Shown: piece by piece, positions 18,832-31,900 of the stretch | How the letters are laid out: each line of letters starts with the position of its first letter | Position numbering within the stretch: the stretch's first letter is position 1 | Source of the DNA: Solen grandis | Taxonomy: Eukaryota > Mollusca > Bivalvia > Adapedonta > Solenidae | Reading direction: 5' to 3' | NCBI GenBank assembly: GCA_021229015.1 | Contig: CM037781.1 | Coordinates: forward strand, 68,158,345-68,222,344 | Length of the DNA: 64,000 bases | The notes under the pieces: model-generated | What the model saw: only the letters and a program-made list of their open reading frames with translations | Databases searched by the model: none | Told to the model about the DNA's origin: nothing | Position numbers and translations under genes: made by a program

Positions 18832-19133
18832 GACCCTTCTCCAGCGATCCCGGAAATGCTCGATAAGCTTCTGTTGAACACGAGCGCGTTTCGTAACGTC
18901 TGCACGGTTGCCTAGATTGTCACCCGTTATTGATACATCACAACTTGGAAGTGATACGCCTTCCGTACAGTAGATGAGACGGCGTAAAGGCTTCTAATAT
19001 CAGAAGTGACGTATGACAACGGACGGTCATTCATGACTGCTTCCGCTTCTGTGAGGATAGTCTGCAGGGTAATGAAACTAACATAGGAGCGGCCTAATAC
19101 CTTCTTCAGAACTTGTTTGGTCAGGCCAATCAT
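18832..19133 (-). pseudogene. BEL/Pao retrotransposon integrase C-terminal remnant
   Basis: Three reading frames in succession carry the end of a BEL/Pao-type integrase: I-G-L-T-K…L-K-K-V-L-G-R-S and E-A-V-M-N-D-R-P-L-S-Y-V (about 19130-18990), then T-P-S-H-L-L-Y-G-R-R-I in the next frame, then S-L-P-S-C-D-V-S and R-A-R-V-Q-Q-K-L-I-E-H-F-R-D-R-W. Two frameshifts within ~300 bp make it dead. No LTR, protease or reverse transcriptase is visible on either side, and similarity fades past 18832. Assignment rests on remembered family motifs. Confidence 0.75.
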
Positions 19134-19274
19134 CCAGTGTGTTACATGTAGGAAAGTAGGAAAGTGACTGGAAAACCATATCTTTAACAGTTTAAGTGTA
19201 ATTGCAGTATTATAAGAAGCGTAATTATTAGGCTACATCGGACATTGTGTTGGTTTTCGTAAGTGGCAAAAATT

Positions 19275-19460
19275 AAAGTTGAGAGAAAGAAAGAAAAAGC
19301 CAAATAATACTCGGAATCAACATTAGCATAACCCATTTTGACATAAAAAAAATGGCAAATAGAGAAAGAGAGAGGGAAATAGAAGACAAGTAGAGAGAGA
19401 GAGAAAAAAAAAAGAGGAAGGGGGGGGGGTGGAGAGAGAGAGAGAAAGAGAAGTAAGGTA
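19275..19460 (+). repeat. Purine-rich GA tract
   Basis: GAGA-type simple sequence includes runs GAGAGAGAGAGAGAAAGAG and ten G in a row, nearly all purine on the plus strand. The Leu/Ser-rich minus-strand frames here are artefacts of it. Confidence 0.85.
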
Positions 19461-21574
19461 ATTCATTATGGGAAACCACATTAACATAACCATTTTGCAT
19501 AAAAAAAAATACAAATATGTGTGTATGTATGAATAAGGTAAAACTTCAAAGGATTTGATGATAATTACATTTAGCAAACAAAACAAACACTGTTACACAT
19601 ATAAACAAAAATGACACTTTTCACAACCATTAATAAACATCGATGCATATGTGCTAGGCTAATTCAATCAAGACTTCTGAATTCCCGAAACTTCCAAAAT
19701 CCGAACTTTCTGGTTGGTCTCACATAAGTATATATCGGATTTAAAAAAAATAAATATCCCTAGATACCCGATAAACATACGTATGTGTTTTTAATGTCCC
19801 AAGACTTATCCAATAATTTCTAAAAGCAGCATGCATGCATCATGTTTGTATTTGATATTGCGATGTTCAACATTACAAGTGAAGAGAACATAATATGAAG
19901 AGAAACTCAATATATCGGTGTTAGATGTTATATTGTGTGTAAGGTGTCATCGTGTTTCTTCATTCTCAGTCCTTTCTGCACGGATGAGCACGTTTATTAT
20001 TTTTCTTTTGATGCATCTTTTATATATATTTTTGAGATATATAGAAAGGATGAATTGGTTCCGAAAAACAAAAGAGTAAAATGTGTTTAGTCCTAAATAC
20101 GTTTGTGTAAGACTTCCTCACTTTCCGGATGTTGTCCTTTTTTATCTGTTATTTCTGGTGGATGTACACGCTATAAATATTATATTCTATTAATGACAAA
20201 TCTTTCATGTAATGTATTATTAAAGGGATGGAAATGACCAAAATAACGAGTATATAATCAGAAATATATATATGTGTGTGTGTGGTGTCCTCATTTGTAA
20301 GAATGTGTGTAACGTGTCCTCAGTACATAAACAACATTTGCGGAACCCATCAACAAGATTTCAACTTAAATGCGTAGCTCTTCAACGCCTCGTTGGGCAT
20401 CTACCGAAGAGGGACACACACCTTTAAGTGCCCATTTAGAACACTGTTGTTAAGATAAAACAATTTCATTATTCCCTTTTTTAAATTTATAACTATAATA
20501 TTTCAGATCGGTTATCTTTGGAGATATGATGAGGACACCATACACACACATATATATTTCGATACTAAAAGTATCTTCGTAAGTGTAAATTCACAGATGT
20601 AACATAATATTTTTCCTGTGATTTTTCTTCTTTACAAAAGGTGTTGTGTTTGTATGATGCAATAAATTGGGTCATCTTTCTTCGTGCTTTATTGTGAAAA
20701 TAAGAAAGTAATAGAAACAATCTAGAACTACAGGCTTACGACTAAGATCAAATTTGATCGTGCGAAGCTTAGTGAAAATGGTTCCAGAACTCGCATCCTA
20801 TAACTTTGCAGCCAGTGCTATAAAATTCGTAATAGTGACACTACAAGATTATAAAGAAAAGAAAAAATACACGGATCTGTACGACATGGTTTGGTATTCG
20901 TGTCTAGTTCTGGTCCTTCCCACGAATTTCGACACTAAGCGATAAAACTATTAAGTCCAAGGCATAGATCTATATCTCAATAAATACTACATCTAACTTA
21001 AAAAAAAATCCATATTTCCCTCAGAATGCATCTCCGTCCTCCAAGGTAGCAATAGCATATCACATTGATCATCGGGGACAATCATCAGGACAGGTGTGAA
21101 TTACAACAATGTCTCTTAATAATATATATTATTCGTCAAGCTATGATTAAAAGAAATGAACATGTTAATTAAAATTCAAATCACTTGGTTGCATTTGTAA
21201 ATGAAATGAAGTGATGAATAATTAGTAATAGTTTACAGATTTAAAAAAAAACTAAACCTGTATCGTTAGAAAAGGTGCTTTGATATGTCTGTACTACTAT
21301 ATATATACACATTTACTGATCATTGTGTTTATCTCCCACTCAAATTTGTGTATGAAGTGATTTCTCTCTCTTTCTCTCTCCCCCCTCGGCATTTCTAGAT
21401 TTATTTTATGTTCATAATCTTAAATAGACTAGCAATTATACTTTTCTGTTTTTTCCGTATTGTATACTCCATTTATTTTCTCTTAGCCGCCATCTTTGTA
21501 TCTTTGTATTCATTTGTGTATTACTGGCAAAAGCCAAATGTGGTTTGTGCCAAACATTTTTTTGACTTTGGCAA
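19461..21574. other. Non-coding stretch with TGTCCTCA minisatellite phrases
   Basis: No gene recognised. 20040-20540 contains repeated GTGTAAGACTTCCTCAC, GTGTGTGTGGTGTCCTCATT and CGTGTCCTCAG phrases, also found at 25140-25500. A CT-rich run lies at 21361-21385. The open frames at 20754-20945 and 21408-21641 show no family signature. Confidence 0.6.
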
Positions 21575-21725
21575 AAGGGGGCGGGATTTGGTAGAAAAAC
21601 AGGAGGAAATTGTTCGCCTTGTAAAACTCATGAGAGAGTAAATGTCCGCCTGGGAGGGGAAATGTCTGCCTTGTCAAAATTAGCGGGAGGGGAATTGTCC
21701 GGGAGGGAAATTGTCCGAATACCAT
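21575..21725 (+). repeat. Short imperfect repeats GGAGGGGAAATGTCCG
   Basis: The phrases GTAAATGTCCGCC, GGGAGGGGAAATGTC, GGGAGGGGAATTGTCCG and GGGAGGGAAATTGTCCG follow one another within 120 bp. This looks like the eroded end of a minisatellite. Confidence 0.6.
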
Positions 21726-24640
21726 ATTTACCTTATTCGAAGAAAAAATCCCGTTCCCTAGATCACAATTCATGTACATTTTTTTTTCTTTTTTTCCAAG
21801 TCATTTTTCGTAACTTTCGTGAACTAACTAACTTATTATCATTCGTATCCAGGTCAGTAATCAGGTATGTTTTGCGGCGGCACTTGGAGTGATGGCTCAG
21901 GTAATTTGGTAATGTGTGTCCGACCGGAATGTTTGATAATTGCTACATCAATGTCTGACAGGTAACATAATATGCACGTGCCAGCAGATAAACCCAGGTG
22001 ACAAATTTTGAATACATTCCATATCATCGCGTTCGTCACCGGCATGTGACGCTACCTGAAGCAGTAGATCGACGTTAAAAATATGTATCACTTTGTTGAC
22101 TTGTTTGAACGATTATGAACTATTTTTATTATTTTTCATTACTTGCAAATAGTATATTCGTACACCTAATAGATATGCACCGGTAATGAAACGCAGACAT
22201 GCACGCACACGAACTGAAATTTCCATCGGATTTTAATCCCAATAATCGTTATTTCGAAATTTTTAGGTTGGTCCTAAGGACTTCGGTTTAACGAGGTTCT
22301 ACTGTAAGCAACACTTAGATGATTTGTTTTGCACCTAAAAATTTAAAAGTTTTCGAAAAGAACATGTAACTGAAAAAAATCATGATTATTGTCAATTTTT
22401 TAAGAATAATTGATTGAATTATGGTAAAAATAATCATGAAATTCATCGATTAATGATTGATGTCTGATTAATAGGATTGTTGGTCAATTATTAACCATTA
22501 TGATTAATGATTATAAATACCCATGTCTGACAGACACTTGAGTTTACTCCGATTTCCCCCCACAATACATGTAACGACCCCTCAGTCATATATCGACGTG
22601 ACTATTACGAACATGTATTCAATATTAATTACAAAGACGGAATTTTATACGTGTACGAATTAATTTTTTTGTTGTTGTTTTTTTCTCCCAAATTCACACT
22701 TAAATATATTCTAACGCTTTGAGCTGTTTATGCCTTAAGCTTAATACATGAGGTATGATACTAACATTGGCATAAATCACACTGAACCATATCCCATGAC
22801 AGAAACAATACAGTTCATTTGGCCCGATTTTTTTTTATCATTTTTTTTAACACAGACTAATGCATTTGGTACTTTGGGGGAATTCGTACATTCAAATAAT
22901 GCGGAAGATCTTCCGCAGCAAATGCATTCTTTTTGTCTAAGTGCCTGATACATGGAATCCAAACAAATCATAGCTTTGTTAAAGTTCGAGCATAGGAGTC
23001 AAAATTTTGAATAGGGAAAGAAAAACTGCAGACGATCTTTTACAGATAACAACTTCAGGCAGCTGAAGAAAATCCAAACGATCTTCTGTAGAACAGGTAA
23101 AAATTGCTGACTGGATGAATACATGCAATGTCGGCATAATGTAAATGTTTGATAAAATGCCACGAAAATGCATGATGGTAATAATTAATTTCAATTATAC
23201 GGTAACCTTCTGCTAATGTACATTTACTGAGTAGCCTGCTTGTAATGAATTTAGCTTTATTGCCATTATTGAAAACTCATGAAAAAAATGTCTGTCTTTT
23301 GGTGTTCATTTATTTTTTTATTCTACGTACATGCAATACCAATCCGTCGATAGTTCTTTTGTAAAAAGCATATTTTGCTGACTTAGGTATCGGATTTGTT
23401 TTAGGAGAAGGGGGTGTTTATGAAGCATAAAACCTTAAAAACTGACGGTATATATCATACATTTGCGATAAAATAAAGAATAATAAATGGGTAAAAATTG
23501 TCGGCACACGTCGTCTGCGTATTATACCAAATATATGGATGAATACATATTGACGACATGCATTATTTAAAAAAAAAGATTGAGTGAATTGATTCGGATA
23601 TAACTGAGATAACGGTGTCTATAAACTAATTTTAAGAGTGTAAACAACATGAAAACACTCCCCTCCCCCGTAGGGGTCGCCGTAAACTTATAGCGCAACA
23701 TTTTTTAGCCGTACGATCTCCATAGCAATTCGACCTTGCGTTTGCCAGCGGCTGCCCCAAGTTCTTATGCATTTCAATTGACCTTTCGGACTCAAAAAAA
23801 AAATCTACGGACGCCCTATGTCAGTCGTAAGGCGGTCCTACATAGCTAATAAAGCGAATTTTCAAATCGCCGCGTACCATTCATAACAGTCTTCACGTGT
23901 GGTGCGATATATACCAATTTGTTTTACATGTACAATATGTGTTTCTCTTACATCTGTCAATCATTTAATTGGATTTTTTTTTGTGATAAATCGATCTAGG
24001 CAGTATAAAATAAATATCAATTATAAATTAAGCATGATTTTTTCATTTATGCCAGTATTACTTATGGAATAGATTCTTTAAAAAAGGATGTATTTGTTTG
24101 TGCTGCAGTATTTTAAATTCCTGTCCCAAGGTAAAATGGCTTTTGAATTTAGGTACTGTCTTCACCTACTGATAATAAATTCTAAACGCCGGGGTAAAAG
24201 TTAATTATAAAATGCTGTACAATTTTTAAGAAAATTCCGTTAGTTTAGTAATAATATTTTACAGACAGAAGGCATTTAAATATTAAGTAATTATATGAAC
24301 TTTGTTAAATAACAACACATTTAAGTTATTAGATTGTAATTTAGACAAAAAGTCCTGTTTCGAAATGTTTAGCGAAATTTTCGTAAAGAATTTACACATC
24401 TCGTACCAAATATACATTTTTGTACTTTTAATCCTTCTTTGTTTTTCGCCGCCAAGCAGGACACAGGGTATCAAAATAATTAAATCAATCATAACTCAAA
24501 TTACAGAAGGTAAGAATAAACAGTAAAAGTAAAAGTAAAAAAAAATTCTACAATTTATTGCCTTGTATATTACTTTCGGATTATTATTTACGATATTGTC
24601 TTTGTGATTCTTAATACCGTGCATTAAAGTCATAGAATTC
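21726..24640. other. AT-rich non-coding stretch
   Basis: No supported gene. A MITE-like phrase GGTTTAACGAGGTTCTACTG ends near 22302, tandem-like ATTGATTAATGATT sequence lies at 22430-22515, and a GC-richer segment at 23640-23880 looks like an eroded mobile element. The nested palindrome at 22859-22928 is listed separately. Confidence 0.6.
22859..22928. repeat. Nested palindromes
   Basis: A perfect 18-bp palindrome TGCGGAAGATCTTCCGCA occupies 22900-22917. Around it AATGCATTTG (22859-22868) and CAAATGCATT (22919-22928) are perfect 10-bp inverted arms. A short minus-strand Cys-containing frame crosses it but I see no splice context. Confidence 0.7.
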
Positions 24641-25499
24641 TATGGTCACCCTACGGCCATCGCAGGAACGCCATAATGCACCGTGTCTGCTGTGTCATAA
24701 AAGTATGTTCACCCAAAGGCCGGCGACCGTGTGTCATCATTTGAAGACTGTACGGATGCCACAGGCTTTATGTCAACACAAATTCAAAATACTCCGTGCG
24801 GCAATGACTGCTATTGGATGTGACCGTGGATATTCTACGGCGGCCTTAGAATTGCTACTGGTTGTAGAAATTTTAGACCCTACGGCCGCCGTGGCAAAAC
24901 TGTGGATTACATGTAGTTATAAATCGTTCAGTCATTCCTGCAAGGCTGTTTTTTTTTTATTTTAAAATATATTAATACAATGAATTCCATGAAGTAAATA
25001 AGATGTGAAATGACCGAGATAAAGGTGTTTATCATCTTTGATATAGATGTGTGTAAGTCGTACCCACATGTTGAAAGTCATTATTTTTTTCTCTCCATTG
25101 CTACATCATTGAACATATATTGTAGATATTATTGTGATATATAAAATGATTAAGTAAATTGGCTCCGAAATAGCCTTAATATAGGTGTGTGTATATCTTA
25201 GTGTGTAAGACGTCCTCACTTATCAGATGTCCTCATTGATAGGCATGTCCTCAGTGCGAAGTGTATCACAGATGTCCTCATTGATCGCCGGGCCTCAGTG
25301 CGAAGTGTATCAAGCATTTGTCCCCATTTTCAGGTGAAAAAACAAGTTCTTTCCCTAAAGTCTTAGAGGAAATCTAAATAGCCTAAGAAGACAAAAGCAA
25401 TCTAAAACCGCCCTAAAAAAAAATTCGAGACTCTATGATTGCTAGAAAGTGGTGTCCCCAATCGGAGGCAAAAATCATGTGTCCTCATTGTACACCTCT

Positions 25500-26560
25500 T
25501 GCAGGTATGTGTGTGTGATGCACAATGTTGTGCATATATAAAAGGTATTGCCCTTACAATACTGTGATAATCACACCGTTCAATTTTGTCAAATGTATTT
25601 GAAATTTGACAAATAATTCATTAAATGTGTTGGTTTTTAAGTAAATGACCGTGGTATGATAATATCGTTTGTACTTCGTTTAGGGTTTACCTTTCAACCT
25701 CTGTTTAGTCTAGGTCTTTATCCCCATTACTAAGCTTTCTGGCAGAGATGATAAGAATACTTAATTTAAAACATTACAGAAGTTTCTTATTATTGCATGT
25801 ATTTAACTATAGTAATATAATGTGTACTTTTGTCAACAATAACTATGATTATTTATGTCAAAGAATCCCTATGAAGTGCTAATGTACAGTCTACCTACGA
25901 TAATAGGCAGTTCAAAGATAACATGAAAATAACTGCATTTTATGTATTTTTCGACTTTCTTGAAAGTCTGTCTAGTCGTTTCCAATCTCCTTAAATCTCC
26001 TCCAAACATAATCATAATTATTTTAACGATAATGCTTGACAGAAGATGACATTCCTTAAGAGACATTTAATACTGAAACGACGTCTGGACATGAATTGAG
26101 TAAAGTATGAGTTGGCTGAAAAAAAAAGAACAAAAAACATTAAGACAGATTCCAAAGAATAAGGTATGGGTTATTTAGCGGAACAGACATTTCCTTTTTT
26201 TTTTCTAAAAAAAAAAATCAATAACTTGAAGTGAATTAGAGCGGATTTTACTGACTGCACGCTATAGTATAATTTCTCTGGTCTTTAGGCCAATTTCCTC
26301 AGTAATCGTGTGCACGTAAATTGTGTACTTGCACCTTTCAACATCTTTTCATGTAGTCTGTCGATGTCGGTAAAAGTAACTGTTGCGTAACTCCCTGCAA
26401 AATAAAATTTGCACTGATTTTGGTGCATATTTAGGAAAACGGTAATATCGAATTATGATTGTGATCAGTCCAAAGAATGTCCAAAGATTGTTTATATGAT
26501 GGATTTTTCTTCTTATGAACGGTTCTGTACCAAGATCTAGGGGTTTTATAATTTCATAGA
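25500..26560. repeat. Duplicated sequence, copy A
   Basis: It is alignable by eye with 39050-40720 and 59040-60110. Shared landmarks include CCCTATGAAGTGCTAATG and CTACCTACGATAATAGGCAG (A and B) and TTGCGTAACTC, TTTGCACTGATTTT and TAGAGCGGA (A and C). No frame is conserved among copies, so it is probably a non-coding duplicate or an ancient mobile element. Confidence 0.7.
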
Positions 26561-26689
26561 AATTGGGTTATGCAATTAATTCAAACAAATTCTTTTATTT
26601 CAAACAATTTATTAGTGATAATGTGGTATAGTACTAAAGGTTTGCATACGCATTTGATTGTTGAGATTTTGTTAATAAAGGAATAATCC

Positions 26690-26850
26690 TAAAAATAAAA
26701 GCCATACACCGTGGTTGTAAAATGTGCACAGTTCTGTGCATGGTATATCCGACATTTGCTTGAATGACAGCCCGACATCTCAGCCTCATCGATCATATGC
26801 ACCTTGTACAAAAAGTTGAGGGATGGCAGCCCATGTCTGGTTGCAAACTC
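26690..26850 (-). pseudogene. Tc1/mariner-like transposase C-terminal scrap
   Basis: On the minus strand T-W-A-A-I-P-Q-L is followed, after a frame change, by S-M-R-L-R-C-R-A-V-I-Q-A-N-V-G-Y-T. Tc-type transposases of many invertebrates end with W-x-x-I-P-Q…S-M-R-R-R-C-x-A-V-I-x-A-x-G-G-x-T. Only this end survives and no terminal inverted repeats were found nearby. Confidence 0.65.
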
Positions 26851-28800
26851 CGCGCACCGGTTACGTCACGCTACGCTAACCACACAAATCACGTGATGAT
26901 AGTTGAAACCATGTGACCAAAATATGGCCATAATCAACAGATAAATTATCAACTGCATCTTTTCTTTCCGAAATATGTTTAAAACACTCTAAAATCTTTG
27001 TTTTTAAACACAATCGTTGGATTAAATTCTCTAGCAATCAAATATCAGTTGCTGTTCACTTTCACAAGCCATCTGCAATTTTGTTTTGTTACCGGTGTAG
27101 CAGTAAGATTACATAATTTTATAAATTAATGTTATTTGATTTTTTTTTCATAATCATGAATGTTATTTTTTTTTAAATATAACGAAACTGATATGATATA
27201 TTCAAACTAAAATCAAACGTGAAAACAGTAAATCAGCCGAATCTATTTGTGGTGACTTCTGTAAAGGGTGGTAAATTCTGCGGCGGAGTTTGTTCTGATT
27301 GGCGTCCGGTCTCAGTTCATGCAACGTTTGTTGAGGTAATAGTTAATGAACTCTGCGCTTCACATATCCAAATGTTGTATGCATCTTGCAATCAAGATCA
27401 ATGGTTGTGTGAATAACGAAGGGTAGCGACATTCTTCTAAATTAATTTAACAACTCTGATATCAAATCTATGACCAAGTTTGAATAATGAATAAAAAGAT
27501 ATAAGGTATTTTCAGTTAACAGAGGATGTGTGTGTTAATTACGATGTGCAAATGTTGTAAATCTGATAGTTCGATAAGGTTGTTATTCATGAAAAACAAT
27601 CATCCTGAAAATAATGCAAAAATGATTTTATCAACTTTCGTCTATGATCAGTGATTTGATACCAAATATAACAGAACTTGCTCCACCAGAATATGCAGCT
27701 ATAATAAGATTTATTATTAATTCGTGAACCACAATATGAATTAGCTCATAATGTTCTGATGAAACAATCAACCCGAATTGTGTCTGTTCAAAATTTCCCG
27801 TTTAAGTTTAAGATTAATCGGTTAGTTAAATGCAGTGTTTTCTTTACATGGCATTTTCAACACAACGGTTGTAGCTTAGTGAATTTAAATTTTAAAAAAA
27901 TTGTTAAAACAACAATTGTATCTATTTTCCCTTTATTGACAGCGAAGTATCATGAAGATTGTGCATGCATGTAAATAAATCAGAGTGCGTATGTTGCTAA
28001 TTGAGATGGAGTTTATGTAATAGTTGTCGGTTTCAGCAGATTTACTTTCATATCCATTTAATGAAAGTATATAAATAAAATATTTATTGGCAAATAATGG
28101 TGGAATTTCACTGTATCATTTGTATAAATTTCCAGACAATGCGTGTCGACAAAACATTATGCTCGGTTATACAACTCTAGAAGTGTACCTGTAAAACAAC
28201 TACGTTTATTGAAATGGATACTTTTTATACAGGATAATTCAACGCATGTTTTGTCTAAAATACAGCCTTGAATATCAGAATAACACACTTATTTTATTTC
28301 TTTGATAACATTCTTAAAATCAAACTATAAAAAAATGTATATATTCTTCAATACAAAATGTATAATATTACAGATTAAATTTCATTTTCACCATTGATTT
28401 CCGTCGTAAATGAAATATTTTATTTCGACGAGTATCGTCAGGTATGATATATATCAAATTCTCCTGGTTTTGACATAGTTTTTTTTTTCAGATGATTTTG
28501 ACTGTTCGTATTTCATTAATTAAAGTAAATCGATATTCTCATGAGTGCAAAACCATTTTTGTTCCTTGAATCGGAAATTTAATTTTTATCAGCTTTAGTT
28601 TCCTTTTATAGACCAGATAAAGATGTAATAGTCCAATCAAAGTAAAATTTAAGGTCAAACAAATTGCAACAGAAACATTTCTGCGATGTATTGACAGACA
28701 ACAATATCCCAAACCACATACAAAAAGTCCTAAAAAAATTGCGTGTTATAAGCTTGTAAAAAAAAGCCTAAAATCTAAACTTTATTATAAATACCAGAAA
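26851..28800. other. AT-rich non-coding stretch
   Basis: I see no supported gene. The open frames at 27219-27416 and 27759-27974 have no recognisable motifs and no convincing splice context. Confidence 0.6.
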
Positions 28801-28842
28801 TACCCTACCGCTACACCATACCGCAGTTTCGCTTATAGTATG

Positions 28843-28850
28843 TGACGTCA
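28843..28850. promoter_or_regulatory. cAMP-response-element palindrome TGACGTCA
   Basis: A full consensus CRE sits 55 bp upstream of the ATG at 28906, in locally CpG-rich sequence (CACGCATAAAC, CACACGCGCGAAGG). The position suits a core promoter of the gene at 28906. Function is inferred from the motif and spacing only. Confidence 0.55.
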
Positions 28851-28905
28851 CGCATAAACTTTCACACGCGCGAAGGATACAAAATGTTTCAAACGATAAA
28901 ATAAC

Positions 28906-31900
28906 ATGGAACTAGAAGACGCTACAATAAGCAGGTAAGGTATTTTAAAGTATTTGATATTGCAAAAATTATTAAAAATGTATTAACAGATGGAATGCCA
29001 CTTCCATGGGTTCTTAAATTATTGTATATATCAACAAAAGAGTTATAACCAGTTTTCGCGACTTGTTTACATTCGATGGTTTGCCGTTGTCAATCAAAAC
29101 GTACGAAAACCACATAAACATATATTTTATGTAGCTTACTAAAGTAACGCAATAAAATGCAGACTTTTTTATTGATTTTTAAAAATTATTTGTAAGAATC
29201 GTCTTTATCCGTCGAAATGCTGCCAAATTTTATAATCTACGGAAGGCCATTGCGGACATATTTTTAAATGTATTGAGTTTTACGAAATAATAAAAACTCG
29301 CCAAAATATATTTGCTTGTAGGTATAAAGACTTATTATACTGGCAATTGAATATGTTGTTATTTTTTCAGCCCAAACAGTGCTTCGTGTGTGATATGTAA
29401 GACATCAAATGACCAAGCAGAGCTGTCGAAGTTGGGAGAAAAGGGATGTAAAGGCCTAATTGAAACAAGTGATAAAAAGGGTAGGTGTACTTAGTATAAA
29501 TATATTATTAAACATTTTTTTAGACTATTATTGGTTCAAAGTTTATCTGCAATAACTTATTTAAATAGAGAGAGAGAGAGAGAGTATGAGTTACTGTATC
29601 ACAACCGATACCCACTATCGTTGAGTTGTTTGGTTTGTTGGTGTCTGTATAAATAACATTATGACAAATTATATACATATAGTTTAATTAAGAGTTGTAG
29701 GAGCAAACACACATTTATATTAAAAGTATATGTAATGATCCTAAAGGACCAGTGAATATGTAACAATCTGCACTACAAACTATAACTTGTATGTATACAA
29801 GTTGGCTACATAGACTACATTGTATAAACATTTTTTTTCAGGCGACAGTTTAGCTGTGAAACCTGGTCAGTTTGTCCACAAAGAATGTAGACGACAGTAC
29901 TGTCATCCAAACAATGATAGGACTCCACAGAAGACAGAAAACACCTTTAGCCGGTTACAGCGGACAAGACGGGCTGATGACAACAAATTCGATTTCATGA
30001 AGAACTGCCTGTTTTGTGGAACCATTGCCAAAACTTCAACAAACAAAAGGGGAAACGATGTATTTCCGGTTCGAACTTTTGATTTTCAAAGCAGTGTAAG
30101 AGAATATTGCAAGTCTAGAGGTGATGAATGGGGTAAAACGTGCTTGGACGCCTGGAATATGCTCGGGACCTACCAGCTGTTGAAGCAAGGTATCATCAAA
30201 AGTGCAGTATAAACTTCAGAACAGGTCGTAGTATTCCAATTCAGTACCGCCCTATGGAGACACAAACACACAAGAAAGGTAGACCATCAAACCAAAGTAC
30301 TGATACAGCCTTCAAACAGGTCATGGACTATTTAGAAGACCATGTTAATGACCAAGTGACAATATCTGATCTTGTTAAAAAAATGACAGAACTTTGTGAA
30401 GATGAGGCGTACAGTCCGGTGTACATGAAAAAGAAATTAGTTGACTATTTTGGTTGTGAGATTGTCATATCTGAACTTAATGGGAAAGCTAATGTGATAA
30501 CATTTAAAGGAACTGCTGATTCCATATTACATTCATTTCACCGTACGTCCAAAACGGCCAATACTGAAAGTGAGAAAGATGCAGTCATCAAAACAGCAGC
30601 AAAGCTTATCATGAATGACATTAAAAACATGAACTTTTCCAAAGAAATCTATCCTAGCACAGATGAAATGATGACCGCTGAAAGTAACAAAAAATATGTT
30701 CCATCAAGTTTAATGCTGTTTCTTGAACAATTGATTACAAGCAAGAATGCAGAGACAAAGGTCGTTGCAATAGGACAGAGCATTGTACAAAACGCCATAC
30801 CTAGAGGGGCCATTTACCGTTACAGCTTGGACTTGGTGTCCAAATGCATCACCACTTTGGGTCAAAGTTTGTGGTTGACACACTGAACAGTTTAGGATTC
30901 AGCCTTTCTTATTCAGAAGTTCAGAAATATGAAACTGCTGCTGCTTCCAACTGGAATCTGGAAATTGAAAAAAATCTACAGGACCAAACAATCCAATTTG
31001 TTGCTGATAATGTAGATCACAACCTTGCTACAGTTGACGGCCATAATACATTCCATGGCATGGGTATAATAGCCACCATAACACCAGGAATCAAATGCAG
31101 CAGAGTCATTCCAAGAATTTCAGCAACCCCTGAAGATCTTCTGTTAGTCGGCAAGATTAACGTCACAATTTACAGAACATGTTTCAACAACTTTGATGCT
31201 CTAACGTTTCTAAGACTAAATGGGGTGAATGATGTTATTGACCAAACAGAAAATCTGGAGCAGTTGGTGAACATTTCGAGACCATTGAAAATACAGTGTC
31301 CTAGCTGGTCAGGTTTTATGCAAACAGTGCATACTGGGCACCATCCCGGGAAATCAACTGTTCAGTTTCTTCCAATGATCGACCTGAACCCAAGTGATTT
31401 GACGTGTATTTACTCTACACTTGACTTTGTAGCTACACAAGCGAAAACACTCTCGGTCTTGCCAATAGTCACATTTGATCAACCACTGTATTGGAAGGCA
31501 GTACAAATGGTAATGAATGAACCAGAAAACAGTAACCTCAAACCTATGGTTGTAAGGTTAGGTGGTTTCCATACCCAGATGAGCTTTCTTGGCTGCATAG
31601 GACACCTGATGCAGAACACAGGCTTGTAAGAGTTGATAGAAACTGTTTATGCTCCAAACACTGTGGCTCATATAATGAGTGGAAAAGCAGTTTCTAGGGC
31701 TGTCAGAGCACATATTCTTGTAGATAGCGCACTCAATACCCTTCTTGTTGAAAAGGCTTTTCCTTTAGCTACTCGGGGTGAAGGCAACAGTGTTTCTAGT
31801 GATTTAGAGACACCAGAGATGATTCATGAAATCGAAGTAGTTGAGAAATTGAAGATATTGCTGAAGGATGTTTACACAAAGGAAGTGAGTGTTGAAACTC

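Noticed and set aside
19273..19586. Ser/Leu-rich minus-strand frames
   Set aside because: They are produced by the GA-rich simple sequence.
24642..24965. 107-codon frame with several Cys and His
   Set aside because: No splice context, no recognised motif, and a homopolymer end; possible but unsupported.
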